Positions 18,492-27,381 of a stretch of DNA of 64,000 nucleotides are shown here, piece by piece. A model generated the notes under the pieces. The model had not been told where the DNA came from. It made no database searches and saw only the letters and a list, made by a program, of their open reading frames with translations. The DNA is taken from assembly GCA_947489705.1 (NCBI GenBank), contig CANLEQ010000005.1:62001-126000 (forward strand), read 5' to 3'. This DNA comes from an uncultured Paracoccaceae bacterium (GTDB lineage: Bacteria > Pseudomonadota > Alphaproteobacteria > Rhodobacterales > Rhodobacteraceae). Within the stretch, counting starts at the first letter, position 1; each line of letters starts with the position of its first letter. The translations under genes and the position numbers were made by a program.

Positions 18492-18620
18492 CGCTCTCAA
18501 ATTCTGGCACGCGCGCCGCTTTCCGCCGCTTTTTGGTGTTGCGTTTCGCAAGCGCGTCGGCGCAGGATCGAAGGGGTGCGGACCGCGACATCCGATCCGG
18601 AACGAGGGGGGAATTCGGGC

Positions 18621-19601
18621 ATGCCAGTCGTCTTGCAGGGGCTTCTGACCATCTTGATCGGCGTCGCCGGTTGCGTGGCATATTTCTATCTTTCCAATCT
18701 CGTCCTCGACAAGGTGATCTTCCCCGCGCGGGGCGAGAAGGCCGGGCACAACATCAACCGCGCCAATCAGGTGCGGCCGTGGCTGTTCCTCTTTCCCGCG
18801 ATCTTCGTTCTGGGGCTCTACCTCGTCTATCCGGTGGCGGGATCGTTCATCCGGTCGCTCTACGGGCGCAATCCGGACGATTTCGTGGGCTTCGGCAATT
18901 ACGTGGCGCTGGCGGGATCGCCAGATTTCCGCATTTCGGTCTTCAACAACTTCCTCTGGGTGATCGTGGTGCCGGGCATGTCGACCTTCATCGGGCTCGT
19001 CGTGGCGCAACTCACCGACAAGCTCAGCTGGGGCAACATCGCAAAGTCGCTGATCTTCATGCCGATGGCGATCTCGTTCGTGGGCGCGTCGCTGATCTGG
19101 AAATTCGTCTACGCCAACGACGCCGATATCGGCCTGATCAACGCGCTGCGGGCCATGGTGGGCTTCGACAATCCGATCGACGTGCTGCAGATCCCGTTCT
19201 GGAACAACTTCTTCCTGATGATGATCCTGATCTGGATCCAGACGGGCTTCGCGATGGTGATCCTGAGCGCGGCACTGCGCGGCATTCCCGAGGAGACGAT
19301 CGAGGCGGCGATCCTCGACGGGGCCAATCCATGGCAATTGTTCTTCAGGATCAAGGTGCCGCAGATCATGACGACGATCGTGGTGGTCTGGACCACGATC
19401 ACGATCCTGGTCCTGAAGGTCTTCGATATCGTCTACACGATGACGGGCGGCAATTTCGGGACCGAGATCCTGCCCAGCTACATGATGGATTTCATGTTCC
19501 GCGACGACGGGCGCGCCACGGCCATCGCCTTCGTCATCATGATCATCGTGCTGCCGGTCATGGTCTGGAACATCCGCCAGGCGCAGCGGGAAATGCGATG
19601 A
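18621..19601 (+). CDS. aglF: Alpha-glucoside ABC transporter permease
   Basis: Inner-membrane channel subunit of the agl importer (MalF type). I use ATG 18621 (MPVVLQGLLTILIGVAG, 326 aa), preceded by GAGGGGGG; the track's earlier start adds 15 residues without an SD. About six to seven membrane segments are visible, including LLTILIGVAGCVAYFYL, PWLFLFPAIFVLGLYLVYPVAG and AIAFVIMIIVLPVMVWNI. The ABC-contact EAA loop reads EETIEAAILDGANPWQLFFRIKVP (about residues 223-246). Followed 27 bases later by aglG. Confidence 0.93.
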   Translation: MPVVLQGLLTILIGVAGCVAYFYLSNLVLDKVIFPARGEKAGHNINRANQVRPWLFLFPAIFVLGLYLVYPVAGSFIRSLYGRNPDDFVGFGNYVALAGSPDFRISVFNNFLWVIVVPGMSTFIGLVVAQLTDKLSWGNIAKSLIFMPMAISFVGASLIWKFVYANDADIGLINALRAMVGFDNPIDVLQIPFWNNFFLMMILIWIQTGFAMVILSAALRGIPEETIEAAILDGANPWQLFFRIKVPQIMTTIVVVWTTITILVLKVFDIVYTMTGGNFGTEILPSYMMDFMFRDDGRATAIAFVIMIIVLPVMVWNIRQAQREMR

Positions 19602-19628
19602 GCCGGCTCATGCGCGGGGGGAGGAAGA

Positions 19629-20780
19629 ATGGATAACATCGCCGGAACCAAGTCGTCGCTCACCTGGGCCACGCATCTTTCCGTGGTGATCCTCGTGCTG
19701 TTGTGGCTGATCCCGACGATCGGCCTCTTCGTGTCGTCGTTCCGCGACCGCGACCAGATCTCGGCCTCCGGCTGGTGGGAGGCGCCGTTCCCGGTCGAGC
19801 TGACCGCGCGGGGGCGCACGTCGAGCGAGGCCACGCAGGACGGCGAGATCTTCGTCGTCACCGGCAACATCTACGAGGATCCCGAGGCGCAGTCGTTCTT
19901 TCCCGATGGCGGCGGCGATGTAGTGGCCTTCGGCACGCGCGGCGCGGCGCCCGCCGAGTTCGCTGCGGGCACCGAGGCCGACCTCGGCGACGGCGAGACG
20001 CTGCGCGTCGATCGCGACGGCAGCTATCGCTATACCTCGCCGGAGGATCCGGGCGATCGCGGGCAGCGGGTCTATTTCGCGGCGCAATCGCCGCCGAGCT
20101 TCACCCTGGACAATTACGAGCAGGTCCTGACGGCCGACAACATGACGCAGGCCTTCGTCAACACGCTGACGGTCACGATCCCTGCGACGATCATACCGGT
20201 TCTCATCGCGGCCTTCGCGGCCTATGCGCTTGCCTGGATGGATTTTCCGGGGCGGGGATTGCTGATCGCGATGGTCGTGGGATTGCTGGTCGTACCGCTG
20301 CAGCTCGCGCTGGTGCCGATGCTGAACCTGCACAACCGGATCGGGATCGGCCAGAGCTTCATGGGCATCTGGTTCGCGCATACCGCCTTCGGCATGCCGC
20401 TCGCCGTGTACCTGCTGCGCAACTACATGGTCGGCCTGCCGCGCGACATCATCGAGAGCGCCAAGGTCGACGGCGCGACGGATTTCGAGCTTTTCGTGCG
20501 GATCGTCCTGCCGCTCAGCCTTCCGGCGCTGGCGGCGTTCTCGATCTTCCAGTTCTTGTGGACCTGGAACGATCTGCTTATCGCGAAGGTGTTCTTGCCG
20601 TCGGACGACGCATCGAAAGTGATGACGGTCAAGATCGCCGACGACCTTCTCGGGTCGCGGGGCGGGGACTGGGGGATCCTCGCCACCGCGGCCTTCGTTT
20701 CCATCGCCGTGCCCCTGGTCGTGTTCTTCTCGATGCAGCGTTTCCTGGTGCGCGGTCTTCTCGCAGGATCAGTTAAGTAA
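19629..20780 (+). CDS. aglG: Alpha-glucoside ABC transporter permease
   Basis: Second channel subunit (MalG type), 383 aa. After the first membrane helix (HLSVVILVLLWLIPTIGLFVSSF) there is a long, acidic, non-membrane insertion of about 110 residues (roughly 40-150), then the remaining helices and the EAA loop RDIIESAKVDGATDFELFVRIVLPLSLP. Such an insertion is characteristic of AglG compared with MalG and should lie in the periplasm. SD GGGAGGAAG precedes ATG 19629. Only three bases separate its stop from aglA, so those two are probably translationally coupled. Confidence 0.93.
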   Translation: MDNIAGTKSSLTWATHLSVVILVLLWLIPTIGLFVSSFRDRDQISASGWWEAPFPVELTARGRTSSEATQDGEIFVVTGNIYEDPEAQSFFPDGGGDVVAFGTRGAAPAEFAAGTEADLGDGETLRVDRDGSYRYTSPEDPGDRGQRVYFAAQSPPSFTLDNYEQVLTADNMTQAFVNTLTVTIPATIIPVLIAAFAAYALAWMDFPGRGLLIAMVVGLLVVPLQLALVPMLNLHNRIGIGQSFMGIWFAHTAFGMPLAVYLLRNYMVGLPRDIIESAKVDGATDFELFVRIVLPLSLPALAAFSIFQFLWTWNDLLIAKVFLPSDDASKVMTVKIADDLLGSRGGDWGILATAAFVSIAVPLVVFFSMQRFLVRGLLAGSVK

Positions 20781-20783
20781 AAA

Positions 20784-22442
20784 ATGGCCTTTCACGACCC
20801 CTCGAACGACCGCCCGATCGAAGCCGCGGTGCCCGACCCCGATTGGTGGCGCGGCGCCGTCATTTACCAGATCTATCCACGATCGTTCCAGGATTCCAAC
20901 GGCGACGGTGTCGGCGACCTGTCGGGCATCATTCATAGGATGGATTACCTCAAGAAGCTCGGCGTCGACGCGATCTGGATCTCGCCCTTCTTCCGCTCGC
21001 CGATGCGCGATTTCGGCTATGACGTCTCGGGCTTTCGCGACGTCGATCCGCTGTTCGGCTCGATCGGCGATTTCGAGGCGCTGATCCACCGGGCGCATAC
21101 GCTGGGCATAAGGGTGCTGATCGACCTGGTGATCAACCACACCTCGTCCGAGCATCGCTGGTTCCGCGAGAGCCGCGGCTCGCGCGACAATTCCAAGGCC
21201 GACTGGTATGTCTGGGCCGATCCCAAGCCCGACGGCTCGCCGCCCAACAACTGGCTGTCGATCTTCGGCGGCTCGGCCTGGGAATGGGAATCGGAGCGGA
21301 TGCAGTATTACCTGCACAACTTCCTGATCGAGCAGCCGGATCTCAATTTCCACAACGAAGAGGTGCAGGACGAGCTTCTGAACCTCGTGCGCTACTGGCT
21401 CGACAAGGGGGTCGACGGGTTCCGGCTCGACGTGGTGAACTTCTACTTCCACGATCGCGAGCTGCGCGACAATCCGGCCCTCGAGCCCGAGGATCGCAAC
21501 GCCAACACCGCGCCCGCCGTCAATCCCTACAATTTCCAGGACCACCTCTACAGCAAGACGCAGCCCGAGAATCTCCACTTTCTCAAGCGTCTGCGCGATC
21601 TTCTCGACAGCTATCCCGCGATCACCAGCGTCGGTGAGATCGGCGAGAGCCAGAGGGGCATGGAGACGCAGGCCGCCTATACCTCGAACGGGCGGCTGCA
21701 CATGGCCTATGATTTCGACTTCCTCGCCAACACCTTTCCGACCGGCACCCGCATCCGCGCCGTGCTCGAGAAGTTCGACCGGATCGTCACCGAAGGCTGG
21801 GCGTGCTGGGCGTTCTCGAACCACGACACGGTGCGCCACGCGTCGCGTTGGGACCTCGAGGAGGGGCAGCGAAAGCTCTATGCCGCGATCCTGATGTCGC
21901 TGAAGGGGTCCGTCTGTCTCTATCAAGGCGAGGAGCTCGGCCTCACCGAGGCCTACGTGCCCTACGAGGATCTGCGCGACCCCTACGGCAAGCGGTTCTG
22001 GCCGCGCTTCAAGGGCCGCGACGGCGCGCGCACGCCGATGCCGTGGAACACGGATCACAATGGCGGCTTCACCGACGGAAAGCCGTGGCTGCCGGTGGCG
22101 GTCGAGCATGTCGAGCGCGCGGTGAGCCTTCAGGAGAGGGACGAGGGATCGGTCCTGCGGTTCTATCGCGCGATGCTGGCCTTCCGCAAAGCGCATCCGT
22201 CCCTCGTCAAGGGAGAGCTCGAGATCCTGCGGGCCGACGATGACGGGTTGAGCTTCCTGCGCGACGACGGGGTCGAACGGCTCTTCTGCGCCTTCAACCT
22301 GACGCCCCGCGAGATCGAGATCGAGCTGCCCGAGGGTGAGTGGAGCATCGAGGCGGACGCGCCCTTCGCATCGGTCAAGACCGGCGCGACGGTCACGATT
22401 CAACCGTGGGAGGCCGCCTATGCCGTCCCCGCCGGGATTTGA
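20784..22442 (+). CDS. aglA: Alpha-glucosidase, GH13 family
   Basis: Cytoplasmic retaining alpha-glucosidase that splits imported alpha-glucosides, feeding glucose to Glk. GH13 regions are all present in 552 aa: DLVINHTSSEHRWF, nucleophile Asp in DGFRLDVVNFYFHD (about residue 213), acid/base Glu in SVGEIGE and FSNHDTVRHASRW. The N-terminus WWRGAVIYQIYPRSFQDSNGDGVGDL is the oligo-1,6-glucosidase/alpha-glucosidase signature. Starts 3 bases after aglG with no clear SD of its own, and ends 12 bases before aglK. No signal peptide, consistent with intracellular hydrolysis. Exact linkage preference cannot be decided from sequence. Confidence 0.94.
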   Translation: MAFHDPSNDRPIEAAVPDPDWWRGAVIYQIYPRSFQDSNGDGVGDLSGIIHRMDYLKKLGVDAIWISPFFRSPMRDFGYDVSGFRDVDPLFGSIGDFEALIHRAHTLGIRVLIDLVINHTSSEHRWFRESRGSRDNSKADWYVWADPKPDGSPPNNWLSIFGGSAWEWESERMQYYLHNFLIEQPDLNFHNEEVQDELLNLVRYWLDKGVDGFRLDVVNFYFHDRELRDNPALEPEDRNANTAPAVNPYNFQDHLYSKTQPENLHFLKRLRDLLDSYPAITSVGEIGESQRGMETQAAYTSNGRLHMAYDFDFLANTFPTGTRIRAVLEKFDRIVTEGWACWAFSNHDTVRHASRWDLEEGQRKLYAAILMSLKGSVCLYQGEELGLTEAYVPYEDLRDPYGKRFWPRFKGRDGARTPMPWNTDHNGGFTDGKPWLPVAVEHVERAVSLQERDEGSVLRFYRAMLAFRKAHPSLVKGELEILRADDDGLSFLRDDGVERLFCAFNLTPREIEIELPEGEWSIEADAPFASVKTGATVTIQPWEAAYAVPAGI

Positions 22443-22454
22443 GGGAGAGAAAAA

Positions 22455-23567
22455 ATGGCCGATCTGAAGATGACCGACGTCGCCAAATCCTATGGCAGCG
22501 TCGAGGTTCTGAGCGACATCAACCTCGACATCAAGCAAGGCGAGCTCATCGTCTTCGTCGGGCCATCGGGATGCGGCAAGTCCACCCTGCTGCGGATGAT
22601 CGCGGGGCTGGAACGGATCACCGGCGGCGAGCTCAGGATCGACGGCCAGGTGGTCAACAACGTGCCGCCGGCGCAGCGGGGCATCGCCATGGTGTTCCAG
22701 TCCTATGCGCTCTATCCGCACATGACCGTGCGCGACAACATGGCCTTCGCGCTCAAGATCGCCAAGAAGTCGAAGGACGAGATCGACGCCGCCATCAAGA
22801 AGGCGGCGCGCATCCTGCAGCTCGAGCCCTATCTCGACCGGCTGCCCAAGGCGCTTTCGGGCGGGCAGCGGCAGCGCGTCGCCATTGGACGCTCGATCGT
22901 GCGCGACCCCAAGGTCTATCTCTTCGACGAGCCGCTTTCGAATCTCGACGCGGCGCTGCGCGTCGCCACGCGGATCGAGATCGCGCAACTCAAGGAGAAC
23001 ATGCCCGACAGCACGATGATCTACGTGACCCACGACCAGGTCGAGGCGATGACGCTGGCCACGCGCATCGTGGTGCTGGCCGGCGGCGGGATCAGCCAGG
23101 TGGGCACGCCGCTCGAGCTTTACCAGAAACCCGAGAACGAGTTCGTGGCGCAGTTCATCGGCAGCCCGGCGATGAACCTCTTGCGCGGCAAGGTCACGGG
23201 CACCGGCGAACGCACCACGATCGAGGTCGAGGGCGGCGGCGTCGCCGTCTCGGATTATCCGACGAACGAGGGCGACATGGGCGCCGAGGTCAAGGTCGGC
23301 GTGCGCCCGGAGGATTTCGTCGAGGCGGAGGGCGAGGAATACATCTTCGAGGGAACGGTGGACATCACCGAGGCCCTTGGCGAGGTGACGCTGCTTTATT
23401 TCGAGACGGGTGCCGCCGCGATGGAGGATCTCGAAAAGGGCGATGCGGCGGTCATCGCCAAGCTGCAGGGCGTGCATGCCGAGCTTCGCGGCCGGACCGT
23501 CAAGCTCGGCGCCGATCCCAGCCGGGTCCATGTCTTCAAGGACGGCAAGTCGCTGCTCTACCGCTGA
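22455..23567 (+). CDS. aglK: Alpha-glucoside ABC transporter ATP-binding protein
   Basis: MalK/UgpC-type ATPase driving the agl importer. Walker [12 protein letters not shown] (about residues 36-46), signature [19 protein letters not shown], Walker [17 protein letters not shown] and the H-loop [14 protein letters not shown] are intact, followed by the regulatory C-terminal OB/TOBE region (about 235-370, with VGVRPEDF). SD GAGGGAGAG precedes ATG 22455. Last gene of the agl operon; 49 bases then separate it from an unrelated FemAB-like gene. Confidence 0.95.
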   Translation: MADLKMTDVAKSYGSVEVLSDINLDIKQGELIVFVGPSGCGKSTLLRMIAGLERITGGELRIDGQVVNNVPPAQRGIAMVFQSYALYPHMTVRDNMAFALKIAKKSKDEIDAAIKKAARILQLEPYLDRLPKALSGGQRQRVAIGRSIVRDPKVYLFDEPLSNLDAALRVATRIEIAQLKENMPDSTMIYVTHDQVEAMTLATRIVVLAGGGISQVGTPLELYQKPENEFVAQFIGSPAMNLLRGKVTGTGERTTIEVEGGGVAVSDYPTNEGDMGAEVKVGVRPEDFVEAEGEEYIFEGTVDITEALGEVTLLYFETGAAAMEDLEKGDAAVIAKLQGVHAELRGRTVKLGADPSRVHVFKDGKSLLYR

Positions 23568-23589
23568 TCCGGTCCGTGGCCGGGCGGTC

Positions 23590-23604
23590 TTAACCTCCGG
23601 GTAA
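23590..23604 (+). promoter_or_regulatory. CtrA-like box, one mismatch
   Basis: TTAA-CCTCCGG-GTAA resembles the CtrA consensus TTAA-N7-TTAA with one mismatch in the second half. It lies only 12 bases before the first ATG of the next gene, an awkward place for activation, so it may be chance or imply a downstream start. Confidence 0.25.
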
Positions 23605-23616
23605 CCCTGTTCGGCG

Positions 23617-24540
23617 ATGCTCGCCGCCATGGAATGGATCTGCGACGACCTTGACAGGGACGCCTGGTCGTCCCTTGCACGCGACGCGCCGCTCGAGCAG
23701 GCCTGGGCCTACGGAGAGGTGGCGAGCGGGCTCGGCGCGCGCGTGCGGCGCCTGCATCTGGTGCAGGGCGGGCGCGTCGTGGCGCTGGCGCAGGGGATCG
23801 AACGCGGGCTCGGGCCGCTGCGATGTCTCTGGATGCCGCGCGGGGTGCATGTGCTCGAACCCGGAGCGGAGCCGGACCTGACGCACCTGCGGGCGATCCT
23901 GCCGCGGGGCACCTTCCTGCTGTCGCCCGAAGAGGGGATCGCGCTCGGGCGCATGCCACCGCGCGCGGAGGTCGCGCTGCACGAGAGGATGCGCGAGAGC
24001 CTCGCCAAGAAATGGCGCAACAGGCTCTTGGCGGCCGAACGCGCCGATCTGGTCGTCCGGCATCATTCGGGATGCTCCGAATGGCTCCTGTTCGAAGAGG
24101 GCCGGCAACGCCGCGCTCGCGGTTATCGCGCGCTGCCGCCGCTCTGGCTGCGCCGGATGGCGGACGTCGATCCCGCCGCGGTCCAGACATGGATCGCCTG
24201 GCAGGGAGGACGGCGGATCGCCGGCATCACCTGCCTGCGGTCGGGCACGCAGATGCGCTATCACATCGGCTACAGCTCGGAGGCGGGGCGCTCCGTCTCG
24301 GCGCACAACCTGCTGATCTGGCGGGCGATGTGCGCAGGGTACGAGGCCGGCGCCGCACTGCTCGATCTGGGATGCATCGACGCCGCGCGCCTGCCGGGGC
24401 TGACACGGTTCAAGCTCGGCACCGGCGCGAGGGAGATCCCCGCCAGCAAGATCCGCGTGACGCGCGGCTGGAATGCGCGCGCCGCCCGCGCGCGCCGGCG
24501 CGCGCCCGTTGCCGCGGGGGGCGCGCAAGCCCCGGAGTGA
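23617..24540 (+). CDS. FemAB/BioF2-like GNAT-fold acyltransferase
   Basis: A 307-aa cytoplasmic protein with the double-GNAT look of FemAB/peptidoglycan-bridge or BioF2-domain proteins. Recognisable stretch: [59 protein letters not shown], then [11 protein letters not shown] near the C-terminus, plus [20 protein letters not shown]. Such enzymes transfer aminoacyl or acyl groups in envelope or exopolysaccharide modification; the substrate here is unknown. The Arg/Ala-rich tail [16 protein letters not shown] is atypical and probably disordered. Start uncertain: ATG 23617 or 23629, neither with a good SD. It stands alone between the agl operon and guaB. Confidence 0.7.
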   Translation: MLAAMEWICDDLDRDAWSSLARDAPLEQAWAYGEVASGLGARVRRLHLVQGGRVVALAQGIERGLGPLRCLWMPRGVHVLEPGAEPDLTHLRAILPRGTFLLSPEEGIALGRMPPRAEVALHERMRESLAKKWRNRLLAAERADLVVRHHSGCSEWLLFEEGRQRRARGYRALPPLWLRRMADVDPAAVQTWIAWQGGRRIAGITCLRSGTQMRYHIGYSSEAGRSVSAHNLLIWRAMCAGYEAGAALLDLGCIDAARLPGLTRFKLGTGAREIPASKIRVTRGWNARAARARRRAPVAAGGAQAPE

Positions 24541-24604
24541 CGTCGCCCCGGCGTCCGACAGACGCCGTGCGACGGCGGGGCTTTCCATCGCCGCCGGTCC
24601 GTGA

Positions 24605-26095
<1,491 letters not shown>

Positions 26096-26128
26096 GATCA
26101 CAATGACTTGCGCGGCGAAGTTAAGAAA

Positions 26129-27298
26129 ATGACGCCCGATGCGCGGGTTCAGACGGCGATCGAATGCCTCGACCTGATCGTGGCGGGAGAGGCCGCGGAG
26201 CAGGTTCTGACGCGGTGGGCACGCAAGGCCCGCCATGCGGGATCGAAGGATCGCGCGGCAATCCGCGACCTGGTTTTCGACGTCCTCCGCCGGTGGTGGT
26301 CGAGCGCTGCGCGCGGCGGCGGCGAAAGCGGCCGGGCGCGAATGATCGGCTATCTGGCCGAGGAGGGTGCCGATCTCGCGGCCGCGTTTTCCGGGGCGGG
26401 ATACGGCCCTGCGGCCCTCGGCCCGGACGAGGGTCCGGCCGCCGCGCCCGACGGGATCGCAGCCGTCGATTGCCCGCCCGCCTTTCATGCGGAACTCGAA
26501 CGGAGCCTCGGCGAGGCCTTCGCGCCGGTCATGCGGGCGATGCGCGACCGGGCCCCGGTCTTCCTGCGCGTCAACACGCGCGCGGCGACGTTGGACGAGG
26601 CGCGCGCGTCGCTGGCCGCCGACGGGATCGTCACGCGGCCCGCGGCGCTGGCCGCGACGGCGCTCGAGGTGACGGAGCGGCCCCGCGCGGTGGCGCAGTC
26701 GCGGGCCTTTCGCGAGGGCTGGGTCGAGTTGCAGGATGCGGCGTCGCAGGCGGTGGTCGAGATGCTGCCGCTGTCGCAGACGGACAGGGTACTCGATTAC
26801 TGCGCCGGGGGTGGCGGCAAGACTCTGGCGATGGCCGCGCGCCATCGGGCCGTCTATCACGCGCATGACGCGGAGCGGCGGCGGCTCGAGGCGCTCGTGC
26901 CGCGCGCCGAGCGGGCGGGGGCCGCGATCGAGCTCAGGGCCGGGGCGGATCTGGTGCGGGAAGCCCCCTATGACCTGGTGCTGGTCGATGCGCCCTGTTC
27001 GGGATCGGGGGCATGGCGGCGCAGTCCCGAAGGCAAGATCCGGATGACGCCCGAACGGCTGGAGGCGCTTTTGCAGATGCAACGCGAGATCCTCGATACG
27101 GCCGCCGCGCATGTGGGGCCGCGGGGCGCGCTCTGCTATGTCACCTGCTCGCTCATGCAGGTGGAGAACGACGCGCAGGTCGCGCGGTTCGTCGACGCGC
27201 ATTCCCAATTCGCCGTCGAGACCACGCGGCACTGGACCCCGCTCGACGGGGGGGACGGGTTCTATGCGGCGATCCTGCGCCGTCGGGAGAAAGCCTGA
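26129..27298 (+). CDS. RsmB-like RNA cytosine-C5 methyltransferase
   Basis: SAM-dependent RNA m5C methyltransferase of the Sun/NOL1/NOP2 family. Seen: SAM motif VLDYCAGGGGKTLAMAA, motif IV VDAPCSGSGAWRRSPEGK, and motif VI YVTCSLMQVEND with catalytic Cys. The N-terminal region (AIECLDLIVAGEAAEQVLTRWARKAR...AIRDLVFDVLRR) resembles the RNA-binding NusB-like part of RsmB. The ATG at 26129 (MTPDARVQTAIECL, 389 aa) is preferred over the track's TTG seven codons upstream. 16S rRNA is the usual RsmB target but the site cannot be shown here. Ends 21 bases before the CtrA-type box of cckA. Confidence 0.88.
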   Translation: MTPDARVQTAIECLDLIVAGEAAEQVLTRWARKARHAGSKDRAAIRDLVFDVLRRWWSSAARGGGESGRARMIGYLAEEGADLAAAFSGAGYGPAALGPDEGPAAAPDGIAAVDCPPAFHAELERSLGEAFAPVMRAMRDRAPVFLRVNTRAATLDEARASLAADGIVTRPAALAATALEVTERPRAVAQSRAFREGWVELQDAASQAVVEMLPLSQTDRVLDYCAGGGGKTLAMAARHRAVYHAHDAERRRLEALVPRAERAGAAIELRAGADLVREAPYDLVLVDAPCSGSGAWRRSPEGKIRMTPERLEALLQMQREILDTAAAHVGPRGALCYVTCSLMQVENDAQVARFVDAHSQFAVETTRHWTPLDGGDGFYAAILRRREKA

Positions 27299-27319
27299 AA
27301 CCGCACGGCCGGGATCGGA

Positions 27320-27334
27320 TTAAGCGATCGTTAA
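27320..27334 (+). promoter_or_regulatory. CtrA-type binding box upstream of cckA
   Basis: TTAA-GCGATCG-TTAA, a perfect match to TTAA-N7-TTAA, continued as TTAACCAT, the extended half-site. It is 47 bases upstream of the chosen cckA start and just after the preceding stop, an ideal promoter position. CckA is the kinase that feeds phosphate to CtrA, so a feedback loop is implied. Confidence 0.75.
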
Positions 27335-27381
27335 CCATTTCAGTGGCATCCCCGGTGGGGTATTCCCTTGAAAGGTCTCGC

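Noticed and set aside
20769-23630. 953-aa minus-strand ORF across aglA-aglK
   Set aside because: Antisense shadow with low-complexity His/Asp/Arg content.
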